The translations under genes were made by a program, and so were the position numbers. Source: Larix sibirica (taxonomy: Eukaryota; Streptophyta; Pinopsida; Pinales; Pinaceae). Taken from it: a stretch of 20,744 nt of DNA. The notes under the pieces were generated by a model. It was not told where the DNA came from. It searched no databases and saw nothing but the letters and a program-made list of their open reading frames with translations. Below, piece by piece: positions 9,322-18,306 of the stretch (position 1 is the stretch's first letter; every line of letters starts with the position of its first letter). The stretch spans positions 8,741-29,484 of the forward strand of contig NWUY0300002031.1 of assembly GCA_004151065.3 (NCBI GenBank), written 5' to 3'.

Positions 9322-9729
9322 ATGGTACATCCTCTTGTTTCATGTTCCAAGGACATGTGTTACCTTTTTTCGACAACCTTTCTTTATGGCATTTTGGACC
9401 CATTTTCTACATTAGACATAAATCACCCTCTTCCTCTCCTAGATCATAGGTGGATCATAGGCCTTAAGCACTACTTTATACACATTTCATATTCAACAGT
9501 GGAATCTCTTGGACTCTCTTGTACATTCATGGATCATATCATATTCTTTGTTCACTACTATAGTGAACATGATCTCTTGCAATCACCAATGCCATCTTTT
9601 GGATTTGGAGCGACATATTTCCACATAACCAAAATTTACAAGCAACAACACATTGGAATCACCAGTCACAACACAACAGCAGATTTTGTATTTACTACAA
9701 AATTATTCTCCCCCTGGACATTTTCATAA
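9322..9729 (+). CDS. unassigned 135-codon open frame
   Basis: An ATG-initiated frame ends at TAA 9727-9729. The product would be rich in Phe, His, Tyr and Ser with scattered hydrophobic runs. I recognise no domain, signal peptide or motif. There is no promoter or splice evidence. In AT-rich plant DNA a frame this long can arise by chance or as a shadow of an old element, so it should be treated as hypothetical. Confidence 0.15.
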   Translation: MVHPLVSCSKDMCYLFSTTFLYGILDPFSTLDINHPLPLLDHRWIIGLKHYFIHISYSTVESLGLSCTFMDHIIFFVHYYSEHDLLQSPMPSFGFGATYFHITKIYKQQHIGITSHNTTADFVFTTKLFSPWTFS

Positions 9730-10248
9730 ACCTGGAGGGATGGAAATTTTCATTGACAACTTGTAGTGTTTACTATACTAGTTTATGTCTATAGAGTTCA
9801 TTAGTGCCTCGTGGATTAACCCTTATTTTGTATAATTGGATTACATATTACTAAATCAAATATATATGTTGTTTGTTTCAAATGTCATTTTCTAGTTTTA
9901 TACGCTCCATAAAGTTGCATAGCTCTTGCTTCAGGGAGACAATCTCTCTCATCTAACCATGTTCTAATTTATTCATCTATTTTTCATGTTTGGAGGGAGA
10001 AGGAATGGTTTTGATTTAAACTAAGAGGAACTGATAAGGAACATGGGTGTCCTCCACTAACCCATTTCCCAAGGAGAGTTCAACCAACTTAGATAGCTAT
10101 CGAGGTCAACATCCCAAGATTTGGCAAGCATGTGGAAGGGTGCTCCTTCCTTGAGGATGCCACAAGTAGGCCATCTTGGCTAACTTACCTAACTAGTGTG
10201 GAGTTTGAGGGACACTGGCCCATTACTAACCTGCAGACTATGTAAGCC
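9730..10248. other. spacer, possibly U3 of a candidate LTR
   Basis: No gene is seen. The stretch 9990-10248 is somewhat richer in GC than the AT-rich sequence around it and ends at a TATA-like box. If the primer site at 11060 is real, this would be the upstream (U3) part of an LTR whose left end I cannot fix. Confidence 0.25.
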
Positions 10249-10256
10249 TATAAAAT
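10249..10256 (+). promoter_or_regulatory. TATA-like box of a candidate LTR
   Basis: TATAAAAT follows CTGCAGACTATGTAAGCC, an arrangement common in plant LTR promoters. Support comes from the tRNA-like primer site about 0.8 kb downstream on the same strand. There is no second LTR copy to confirm it. Confidence 0.35.
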
Positions 10257-10370
10257 CCCACTCAACTCATTAATGAAACTAAGGAAAGTATCATGGTCTC
10301 CTAAAATTTATGGGCTTCTCATGTTCCATTTGTTTCATTGGATAAACTACAACTTGTTCTTTGTTTTCTA

Positions 10371-10475
10371 TCTAAATCTTGTTTGGAAGACAACTCATTT
10401 TTTTATCAAATCAACCTCTCTTTTTTTGTCTAAGTTTTGTTTACAAAGCAACTCATTTCTTATCAAATCAATCTT
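10371..10475. repeat. short imperfect direct repeat (about 46 bp, two copies)
   Basis: TCTAA-TTTTGTTT-like sequence followed by CAACTCATTT and TATCAAATCAA occurs at about 10371-10417 and again at about 10430-10475. The copies differ by several substitutions and small indels. It lies inside the candidate LTR and has no evident function. Confidence 0.6.
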
Positions 10476-11050
10476 GAGTTTTTCTACATAGATTGCTAAA
10501 CACCCAACAACTCAACTAATCCTCCATACTTCCTTAAAACCTTCTTTAAAAACTTATTTTAATGCAATAATCGGGATAAATCAAATCACTTTTTCAAATA
10601 TATCAATGAAATAACTCTCCTTCACATTTTCAAACATGTCAACTAAATAACGCCTTTTCCAAACATGAGAAATAAATATAAATTCACATCACCCTTTTAA
10701 AATTAACTTTCTTAGTTCCAAATGAATATAAATATAGTCACGTTTTACCTACAAATCTCTTTTAAAATTAACTTACCAATAACCAACCAAATGACAAGAA
10801 ATATATCCTACTTTATAAAATAATCTCATTATTTCATAAAATTATTTTCAATATTTTCATTTACTTATGTTTTATTCATAGGCTAATCAATATTTATTTA
10901 AAAAATTAAACATTATNACTAACAAGAACTTGCAAGATCAATTTGGAGTCATCACTTTTGCTTTAGTAACACAATACTAGGCTTTGGTAGAAACCTCTAA
11001 GGCTTTCACCCCCAAAGTGGGAATATTTGCACACCTTTGTGGTATTTTTC
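10476..11050. other. AT-rich spacer with no gene
   Basis: Strongly AT-rich sequence with one ambiguous base at 10917. No frame or RNA gene is seen. If the LTR model holds, this is its R-U5 part. Confidence 0.4.
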
Positions 11051-11071
11051 CACAACAAATGGTAGCAGAAC
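11051..11071 (+). promoter_or_regulatory. candidate LTR end plus primer binding site (tRNA-iMet type)
   Basis: CACAACA at 11051-11057 is followed by two bases and then TGGTAGCAGAAC at 11060-11071. The plant retrotransposon primer site complementary to initiator tRNA-Met is TGGTATCAGAGC, a 10 of 12 match here. LTRs end in CA, often ACA or AACA, a few bases before this site. No retroelement coding sequence follows downstream, so the element is either deleted or unrelated. Confidence 0.45.
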
Positions 11072-11875
11072 AAATTTATAAATTTCCTTAAAGGCATATA
11101 AATAAGCATTTAGATATTTTCATAAGAGAAGTCTTGAACAATTTGTTTGATGAAACTAGATGTGTTGTGTCTAAAACATATATTTATTAGTTGCACAATG
11201 TAATTGCAAACACCTAATTTAAAACAAACAAAAAAGAAACAACCATTCGAAGAAACTTACTGGGAGTGCAAAAAGGACTATGCAAGAATTTTTGGGATGA
11301 CAAAACAAAAACAAATTATGGAATATACATAAGTGTCTCATTTCCCAATAACCTCTGGATATGCAAAATTACAAAAATTCAGTATTGATTGAATCACTAA
11401 GGATTCTTGATTTCAGCAACAACATTATCTACTGTTAATGTAAATAGGGCCTCTACACAGAGTCTACGTAAGTGGAAAATGGTGGATGAGATGCTCTTTG
11501 TGTAGTGTTCATAAGAAATAGTTGCAACTGTTGGGTAGTATTGTTGTAGCTATGGCATATGCATTGTGCAATCCATTGTTCCATCTTATGTTTCCATAAC
11601 ACAATCCAAGCAGTGCCCATATTTGTATGATGTGTTATGTTTCTAGGTTGTGCAATCAGATGAGCTATGAAGCATGGGATGGATGCACTTATTGCAAAGT
11701 CTTTGAAATGGAGGCAAGAAGACATTTTTTGTTTTTAAGATTCCTTGTACATGCAACTTTGAAATCTATATTTGGTAATATTAATCTATTGATAGGTGAT
11801 AAGTACAACATTGCATGTACTTTTGCTTGGTAACAAATGAAGATAAAAAACAGTAGAAACAAATGAAAAATATTA
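11072..11875. other. spacer with no supported gene
   Basis: Frames at 11453-11725 (minus, 90 codons) and 11627-11833 (plus) overlap and neither is recognised. I regard them as unsupported. Confidence 0.4.
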
Positions 11876-12579
11876 GGCGGGCTTTGCAGCTCTATTATAG
11901 AATCATTTTTAGCTCGATACCATTAAACTTCAATTTATGTGAAGCTATTGACAAAAACAAAAATAAAAAACAAAAAAACAGTAAAGACATTTTATTTCTA
12001 GTGGCATTATTGCAACAACACTAAAGCTTGAATCCTCATAAGTGAACAAAGAAAATGGTTTCCTGAAGAATGTAATGGTCTACAAACTTAGTGGTTCATG
12101 GAAAAAGCCGAATTGTATGTAGGCTTGGTGTTTAAATTCTAGGCACTCTCTTGAAGGAGATAGTATTGATATGTGTTTGCGTGCAAGGATCAAATACCCC
12201 TAAAATTTATTTCAATATAGTTAGTTTAGATATCAAACATGCATAGTCTACATCATTAGCTTTGATTTGGCTTAGGATATCGAATATTGTTGTTGTATAC
12301 TTGAGCCATAAATTTCTTTGGGACATTGGTAATGTTGCAGCTAAATCTATTCTTTTGTTCTCGTGATCTTGGAATTCAATGAATTTTATGCTTTTTTCAA
12401 ATTGAGTTCAAGATGGGGAAAAACCTGAAACTTTGAAACTAACTCAATATGGATAAAAGCGTAAGAAGTAGGTTCATGAAATAAGTTTCAGAAAACAAAA
12501 TAGGTTTAGACAATTAATTGAAATATAGGAGGTAACAAATTCTAAACCTGCAAAGGGTAATATAGAAAGCTGGTATATT
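11876..12579 (-). pseudogene. unrecognised coding block, copy A of a tandem duplication
   Basis: On the minus strand this copy aligns over its length with copy B (12712-13378), and the reading frame is conserved between them. It contains blocks such as YAFIHIELVSKFQVFPHLEL (about 12465-12400) and DHENKRIDLAATLP (about 12370-12325). These are followed by WLKYTTT, then IKANDVDYACLISKLTILK, then FGFFHEPLSL and FSLFTYEDSSFSVVAIMPLE (about 12100-12000). A TTTGCAG acceptor-like site lies just upstream of the first block (about 12550). Several stops and at least two frame changes are present. I do not recognise the family. Copy A has about 35 bases (near 12130-12185) that copy B lacks. Confidence 0.55.
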
Positions 12580-12711
12580 AAAATATATTCATGTTTAAAA
12601 GCTTGTATGTTTAAGAAATATAACAAAAAAGTATGTACAAAATTAAGTATTCTACAAAAGGAACAAAGGATTTAGCCAAGCCTGTATCTTCATATAAAAT
12701 TAAAAAGCATC
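12580..12711. other. AT-rich spacer between duplicated blocks
   Basis: About 130 bases with no recognisable feature separate copies A and B. Confidence 0.4.
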
Positions 12712-13378
12712 GGCAAGCTTTGTAGCTTTATCAAAAAATCATTTTAAGCTTGATACCATTAGCCACTTCAAGTTCTATGATGTCATTAACAAAATGGAAA
12801 ATAAAAACTAAAAAAAACAATAGACTCAGTTTATTGCTAGTGGCACTATTGCAATAGTTCTAAAGCTTGAATCCTCATAAGTGAACAAAGGAAATAGTTT
12901 CCCAAAGAATGTGATGGTCTGCAAATTCATTGGCCCATGGAAAAAGCTAAATGGTATACAGGCTTGGTCTTTATCTTTGTGCCAAAGGATCCATTACCCC
13001 AAAATTTGTTTCAATATAGTTAGTCTAGGTATCAAACATTCATAGGGGGCATCAGTAGCATTGATTCGGCTTAGAACAAGCATCATTGTTGTGGTATATT
13101 TGAGCCAAGAATTTTTTTTGCACGCTAGTAATGTTCCATCTAAATTTATTTCATTTTGCTCCTATACTTGGAGTTCAATGGCTTTGATGCATTTTTCAAA
13201 TACAATTCAAGATGGGGAAAAACCTGGAACTTTAAATCTAATTCAATATAGATAAAAGCATAAGGAATAGGTTCACAAAATAAGTTTCAGAAAACATAAT
13301 GGCTTTAGATAGTTAATTGAAGGACAACGAGTAACAAATTCTAAATCTGCAAAGCATTGTATGGAAAACTAGTATATT
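12712..13378 (-). pseudogene. unrecognised coding block, copy B of a tandem duplication
   Basis: This is the better preserved copy. Minus-strand frames give YAFIYIELDLKFQVFPHLEL (about 13270-13205), then NEINLDGTLLACKKNSWLKY. They continue with INATDAPYECLIPRLTILKQ (about 13065-13005) and IPFSFFHGPMNLQTITFFGK (about 12958-12900), ending with LFPLFTYEDSSF. A 31-base block around 12860-12890 is identical to copy A. The acceptor-like TTTGCAG recurs at about 13350. Differences between the copies keep the coding sense in most places, which argues that the block was once protein-coding. Both copies need the same frame changes, so much of the damage, or the exon structure, predates the duplication. 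The 1.14-kb insertion at 13379 abuts this copy. The function is unknown. Confidence 0.55.
13365..13378. repeat. left target-site-duplication-like repeat
   Basis: AAAACTAGTATATT here and AAAACTAGGATATT at 14520-14533 match at 13 of 14 bases and bracket the GC-richer insertion. Confidence 0.65.
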
Positions 13379-14519
13379 CCCGGACGGGGTGTCTGCAGGA
13401 GGGGATGAGTGCATTTATAATGAAAGGACAGGAGTTGACAGAGGAGTTATGCTAGTGAAGGTGGTGACGGTGGAGCTAGAATCGGCAATGGATCAACATT
13501 AACTCTCCCCCACTACCAAGAACATATATGCAGTATGCGTACAAACGCATTTACAATAGGTTAATGGTGGAGAATACCGAGGCGAGCTTGGTTGATAAGC
13601 TACTAGTGAGGGGATTGAGAGTCTCATTGATGTTTTGGCTCTTCGGTTGCGGGTGCTCTAGTGACCTTCCTACACCTTCGGTTGCGAGTGTAGCTGCATC
13701 GTGGAAGATTGATCAGCAAAGAGGCTGACAGTATGACTCGTGAATGTCTAAGAGCTCCTAGCAGACGTGGCAGTGGACGATGAGAGAAAATGTCGGAGGC
13801 CAGAGAGGTGGGTATGGTTTGACATCTAGTGAAGATGGCCGACACTCTGTTAGACATTCAGAATGACATTCGAGATGTGGGGGATGACATGCAGAACAGA
13901 GTTAAGGAGCTTAAGCATAGGTTGTGAATTGTGATTGAGTGGTGCGCGGACATTGTTGAGCTCTTGAACCTCCCCTCACCGCTACTCACTATAATAGTGG
14001 AACCAGATATGGAAAAATATGAACAAGAGGAGGAAGTAATGAACAAGCCAACTTTTGTGGTGATGAATGACCTAGACACCAACGGTCTTGCAGTCAAGGA
14101 GGAAGCTCAGGACAATCCAAGTCAGAAGGGAAGGCCTGCAGAGGTTACGACTACCGGCATTAAGCGGTAAGGTTCATCCTTTTCTATGGATGAGGATGAG
14201 CCCCCAAAGAATAAGCATTGTATGGATCCAAGCTCCTCCAAGTAATTTTTGTGCGCAACTTTTTATGCATGTATACGGGTTGGTTGGTTATCCTTCCTAG
14301 GCCTCTTATAGTTTTATGTTTGTATTGTTTTTCTAGGGTATGTATGAACCTTTTTGTTCATTTTAAGTTTGAGTCATGGACCTAAAGATGGGCAGGTCTT
14401 TACTGAAGATCTCTTGACTTTCTTCTTGGGTTGTTTTCTCTTTGCTGAGAGGCCCAATTTGGACTGTATCTATTTGTAAATTTTTCCATAATATAATGTA
14501 AATACTAAATTACAAAAGA
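13379..14519 (+). mobile_element. 1.14-kb insertion, retrocopy- or LINE-like
   Basis: Base composition jumps at 13379 (CCCGGACGGGG) compared with the AT-rich flanks. A 14-bp near-perfect direct repeat borders the segment on both sides. The duplicated block interrupted here (copy B) has an uninterrupted equivalent in copy A. Inside, a decayed plus-strand coding frame (13645-14245) is followed by about 270 bases of T-rich, 3'-UTR-like sequence with no intron sign. That tail ends in ATAATATAATGTAAAT and an A-rich run just before the right repeat. Long target duplications and an A-rich end are known of LINE-type target-primed insertion. Whether this is a processed copy of a host mRNA or a truncated LINE/SINE is open. 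Confidence 0.6.
13645..14245 (+). pseudogene. decayed coding frame within the insertion
   Basis: Frame modulo 2 is coherent from about 13645 to a terminal TAA at 14243-14245. Internal stops are TAG 13691, TGA 13781, TGA 13820, TGA 13925 and TAA 14168. Recognisable stretches include ISKEADSMTRECLRAPSRRG (about 13715-13774) and an amphipathic, coiled-coil-like MADTLLDIQNDIRDVGDDMQ (from 13835). Further along are IVIEWCADIVELLNLPSP, the acidic MEKYEQEEEVMNKP, and a charged C-terminus MDEDEPPKNKHC. I do not recognise the family. The acidic and coiled-coil character would fit a gag-like or nuclear protein. The upstream limit is uncertain: other frames are open between 13430 and 13645. Confidence 0.4.
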
Positions 14520-14533
14520 AAAACTAGGATATT
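14520..14533. repeat. right target-site-duplication-like repeat
   Basis: AAAACTAGGATATT, the partner of 13365-13378, with one mismatch. The sequence just right of it (ACTGGTATATTAAAAT near 14543) resembles the sequence that follows copy A at about 12570, as expected if the original locus continued there. Confidence 0.6.
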
Positions 14534-14675
14534 AAAAATTAAAACTGGTATATTAAAATGTTATACAAAATTTTATGCGAGTTATATGGAAATTGTGAAA
14601 ATAATAGCAAAAATTATAAATTTGATTCAAGTGAATTAAGTAAAATGGCAAGTAGAAATTTGTCTGGGTCTTTGA

Positions 14676-15482
14676 TCACATAGGAGAGAGCATATGTGCT
14701 TTTGCACAATCATCATTCAACACATCGACAAATGTTGCCATAGAAAATCGCAGCAGCTGAGACCCTCTTGGCCCATTTCTGACAACATTCTTGAATAGGT
14801 ACATTGGTGGAATTTGTGATGCTAGTTGTTCTTGTATTTTGGAAAAAAGACTGTTGTAGCATTCATTCAATTGCAACTACAATGAATTCAAGTTTGTTGC
14901 AAGTTGTTAGTTCCAAAACAGGAAAAATGTAGAAGTTGCTTTGCAAGTGTATATGAAAATAAGAAACAATTTTGAGAATAAAAAACATACAGCTACAGTA
15001 TCATTTATTCCCTCTCCATCCTTGATGTACAATTCATAGTTTCTATTATTTTGCTAGTAGAAAATTACAATTGTTGCAACAGATCCCACAAAGTAACTGT
15101 TTGTTGAGCTTGAGATGCCATATATAGTTGTATCTGGTTGTAGTCTACGCTCTTGGAAAACATGAGGTATTGTTTCAACTAAATTCTATTGATGTAACAT
15201 AATGCAATACTCTGCATCTCCTCTATCATATGGTCCCTTGTTTCTAGTTCTGAAATTTGAAATTCAGACACCGATACCAGGAGAGAAATGGCCAATGAAG
15301 CTAGAAATAAGATTGCCATTCATATTCACTGTTATTGTTAGTTGGCCATCTTTATCCACCAGGTCAACATGTATCAATTGTGATTTAATATGTGAGTTTG
15401 AACTTTTACTTTGTGCAGGTCCATACAAGGATAGGACGTCTCTTTCGAACACATTGGCATATGTTGTTGAACAAATTTGCTA
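14676..15482 (-). pseudogene. OB-fold-like (possible RPA-type) protein remnant with intron
   Basis: One minus-strand frame runs from 15479 to the TGA at 14678-14676. Exon 1 (15479-14991) follows an acceptor-like TTTCTAG and reads SHIKSQLIHVDLVDKDGQLT, then SFIGHFSPGIGV, then GPYDRGDAEYCIML. It continues with YFVGSVATIVIFY and YELYIKDGEGINDTVAV. The beta-rich pattern with DKDGQ and KDGEG turns resembles tandem OB folds of replication protein A large-subunit relatives; this is a pattern call only. A GTATGT donor at 14990 and TTGTAG acceptor at 14877 define a 114-nt intron that removes two stops. Exon 2 (14876-14676) reads on in frame. Remaining stops are TGA 15264-15266, TAG 15186-15188 and TAG 15054-15056. 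RPA-like genes are known passengers or components of plant Helitrons. Confidence 0.45.
14877..14990 (-). other. candidate spliceosomal intron, 114 nt
   Basis: On the minus strand it starts GTATGTTTTTTATTC and ends AATTCATTGTAG, matching plant donor and acceptor consensus. It is AT-rich, a multiple of three long, and contains the two stops (TAA, TAG) that would otherwise break the surrounding frame. Confidence 0.5.
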
Positions 15483-15516
15483 GAAAGAAGATGATGGTTG
15501 TGACACTTGTTTAAGC

Positions 15517-15735
15517 CTAAAACATATAGCAAATGTAACTTATCAACATCAAAACATAAGATTGATCACGTGAATTATTTGTTTTGGATTTAAGGAATTC
15601 CAGAGATGTATTAAGAACTAAAAATATTATTGCATTTTTTGTTTCTCGTGATTTGATATCTGTGGCATTTTGGCCCGGGACTGGTTTCCATAATTGTTGT
15701 CCATAGCCATGTTTCCAATGTGATTGCAATTTCAA
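15517..15735 (-). pseudogene. unassigned minus-strand frame upstream of the OB-like exon
   Basis: A 72-codon open frame (GYGQQLWKPVPGQNATDIKS and on) lies on the same strand as, and 35 bases from, the OB-like exon. It could be an upstream exon of that gene, but no clear donor joins it and no family is recognised. Its composition is ordinary and coding-like. Confidence 0.25.
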
Positions 15736-16199
15736 AACTTCAATTTGAAAAAATTAATGAATATATTATAAAGTTACTCTGTTTGGAAAATCATATGACT
15801 TTAGGTTGCAGACAGACCAAATGATAATAGACATAGAAACAAGTACAAGTATGATAGATAAAGCTATTTTTTCGATTGTCTTCATTCATTAGCTTTAAAT
15901 ACCAACAATATGCAGGAAACACAATATGCAATAAAATGGTTAAAGTAAACAACAAAATAAGCATGCACATGCGGATGCTGTAAATGTTGAGTTGTTTTTT
16001 TAATTAGTTGTTGAAACAAAAATCTACTTCTATATCTGAATATTAGTAGTGAGATGATTTGACTATGCTTGTTTCAAAATGGTTAAATGAAAATGTTCAT
16101 ATCCATAAAATAAAAATGGCACATCCAGCACGAAGCAATTACATTGCTTGCAACTATAAAAGTTGAAGCAAAGATACAACTTTCATTGGGAAGAAGTAT
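15736..16199. other. AT-rich spacer
   Basis: No recognisable gene or repeat lies between the EEP remnant and the next minus-strand frame. Confidence 0.4.
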
Positions 16200-16775
16200 A
16201 TGCAACTATTTTCAAAGGAATTGAAAGGAAAATGCTATGATGATATGTCCATTAAGATTTAGAGATACAAAATTTGACGTTGCCATTTGGAAAATTTGTC
16301 CAAACATGATCAAGCAGAGAGCCATCATAGCTTGTTGTTTTTGTTGTATGCAGCTTGAAGTTATGACTCTCCATGAATGAGCATAATATTTTTTGTCCAT
16401 TGTTGCTTTAAGATATGTCAAAGTTCAGGTCACCAACAATACAATATGCTTATTTTGATAAATGTCTTTTATCATATTATGCATAAAGGAATAAAGCTCT
16501 TGAAGCGGTGTATGTGGTGCAATATAAACATCTACTAATTTGACAATAGTTTTGTCAATTTGAAATTGACAGATAATTTTTTCAATCCAGTATGTTGTGT
16601 AACTATTCAGCTTTTCGATTACTATGTTCTCTTTGTAACATGTGAGAACACCATGAATGCTAAATGTAGATACATAGCAGTACTTTTTTGCAAGTAGTCT
16701 TTCACTTGGTAAGAAGTTTGTATTTGTTTCTGTAATGTCCCTTGTTAGGAATTTTATTAAAATGGCAATTTTCCA
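16200..16775 (-). pseudogene. endonuclease/exonuclease/phosphatase (EEP) domain remnant
   Basis: Minus-strand frame 1 (about 16775-16434) begins FLTRDITETNTNF, the TET motif of the EEP fold, and continues YVSTFSIHGVLTCYKENIVI. It then reads IVKLVDVYIAPHTPLQELYS. A one-base shift at about 16434 leads to frame 2 with VGDLNFD (16437-16417, the metal-binding GDxN motif). This is followed by FMESHNFKLHTTKTTSYDGS, then LLDHVWTNFP (the S-LLDH motif) and HSIFLSIPLK. The catalytic Asp-His pair at the end is damaged: TAT (Tyr) at 16243-16245 stands where Asp is expected. TAA stops lie in frame 2. EEP nucleases nick DNA in LINE retrotransposons and in Helentron-type Helitrons. No reverse transcriptase lies next to it, so the Helentron or captured-fragment reading is at least as likely as LINE. 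Confidence 0.8.
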
Positions 16776-16788
16776 CTTTTTTCCCTAN

Positions 16789-16851
16789 TGGATATTCCGA
16801 TCCATTCCCATGATGCAAGGATAATTTCATATCATCCCCTACCATGTTCCT
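16789..16851. repeat. 63-bp direct repeat, copy 1, within the gag-like frame
   Basis: Sequence beginning TGGATATTCCGATCCATTCC is repeated at 16939-17001, 150 bases away. On the minus strand both copies encode a WDDMKLS-like and HGNGSEYP gag segment. The two copies differ mainly by the bases after CCCATGA. Confidence 0.85.
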
Positions 16852-18243
16852 GGTCGTGATCAACTACGTTATTTTTACATTATCATCCTGCACTTGCTTA
16901 ACATTCTAGACAAATTCACCAAGAAACCAATGTTATTTTGGATATTCCGATCCATTCCCATGAAAAAATGATAGTTTCATATCATCCCATGCCATGTTCC
17001 TTCTCAGTGGTACCAGCAGAATTTGAAATATAGGACCAATGCTTCCACTATTCTGACTAGCTAAACTACGACTTTGATTAGCTGAACCATTATTTTGATG
17101 ACTTCTTTCACTATGAATTGCTTCCATAAGATGCTATAGGATATAAGTACCTACCTGAATTTTAGGAGATGCACACAGGGTCATGGGTATGTCGTAGCAT
17201 CCGACTTGAGATAAATCAACTGGTTTTTCCTCTGATCCGTGCTGGTAATCTTCCTCTTCTTCTTCTGCGCTAATTGATTCTTCCCTGACCCGTGGTACGA
17301 TGATGTAGTCATATTATTCGGTCACATTGTGGACCTCTCTTCTTCCCGTAAGAGTCCTTCTCCTCTTACAATGTCGAAATCTCATCCCACTTTGCATAAA
17401 TCCACACTCTTCATTTGTCTCACTTTCTTCTCCCCTTAGAATTTCAGCTCACTCTTCTCCCACATACTTCTTAGACCCCCCCGTTAATACCCAGTTCCCT
17501 ATGTGCGGAGCTACTTACTCTTCAGGTTCCATTCTCATGACACCCTTTTCATAGAGTAACATCTTAATCCACAAATACATATATTTCAAGTAGTTACCTC
17601 ACGGTCCTTTGAAGAATTCCCTTTCAGATGTGCTATAATATTTTAAAGTTTCTACATCAAACTCAGTAACATACCCCGTAAGCATACTATCAAGCCAGTA
17701 ATCAATAACACAAGAAATATTATTACTGATACCTTTAAGCATTCAAACTAACTCAAGATTCCAAACCATTGGCTTTCCTCCATGGAAGCATCTATTTTGT
17801 TCTACTGACTTTAATAACCATTATGCTAACAAAATAGGGAACTCAGCAAAGAATATTTCATGTAGATTTGAGAAAACACACTTTTCCAACCATTCTCGTG
17901 AACTGAGTCGTGGATTTCCATTCTATTCTTCGATAAACTCTAGATATTTCTTGTCTATCCACTCCAAGATCTATTTTTTACTTGGATAACACATTTACAC
18001 GTCCCATTCAATTGCAAAACCCGGTACCAAAAACATAACCATTTGTTGTCTCACTACAACACGGACCAACAGATCCCAAGATACTGGCCCTTTTGACATC
18101 ACCTGCGAACATGTGAAGTCTCACCCGAAGTACCTATGTGTATTGTGGAAACCACATTTTTGCAGCAAGGCGAAGGGGATGGAACTCTGTCCTACAATCA
18201 TACCCATTAAAAAAACTTTGACATGAATCAGTTTAAACCACAT
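16790..18243 (-). pseudogene. long gag-like polyprotein frame with stops
   Basis: A single minus-strand frame (codons ending at multiples of three) stays coherent for about 480 codons with no frameshift that I can see. Fourteen stops interrupt it: 18121, 17995, 17971, 17923, 17821, 17743, 17599, 17515, 17449, 17314, 17134, 16933, 16906 and 16864. The N-terminal two thirds are unrecognised (VSWDLLVRVVVRQQMVMFLV; EFFKGP; YLKYMYLWIKMLLYEKGVMR). An acidic run follows (SISAEEEEEDYQHGSEEKPV). The C-terminal part, WDDMKLSFFHGNGSEYPK then HWFL and NVKQVQDDNVKIT, looks like the start of a Retrotrans_gag capsid domain. An ATG at 18243-18241 is a possible start, 64 bases below an LTR-like end at 18307. 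The frame stops being readable where the EEP remnant begins. Confidence 0.55.
16939..17001. repeat. 63-bp direct repeat, copy 2
   Basis: Partner of 16789-16851. It encodes (minus) NMAWDDMKLSFFHGNGSEYP. The 150-base spacing is a multiple of three, so the duplication keeps the frame. Confidence 0.85.
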
Positions 18244-18306
18244 AACTATATATATAACATGCATCTACTGCATAGTATATTCTCATAGAAGAAATTCATA
18301 TAATAT

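Noticed and set aside
9322-9729. Treating the 135-codon frame as a real gene
   Set aside because: No motif, homologue, promoter or splice support. It is listed only as hypothetical.
15202-15483. Plus-strand 93-codon frame
   Set aside because: It is antisense to the OB-like exon, which continues in frame across a good intron.
17134-17155. Splice donor CAG|GTAGGTAC at 17155/17154 on the minus strand
   Set aside because: The gag-like frame reads straight through it in the same phase into MEAIHSERSHQNN, so no intron is needed.
17327-17554. Plus-strand 75-codon frame, Ser/Pro-rich
   Set aside because: It is opposite the long gag-like minus frame, which is coherent far beyond these limits.
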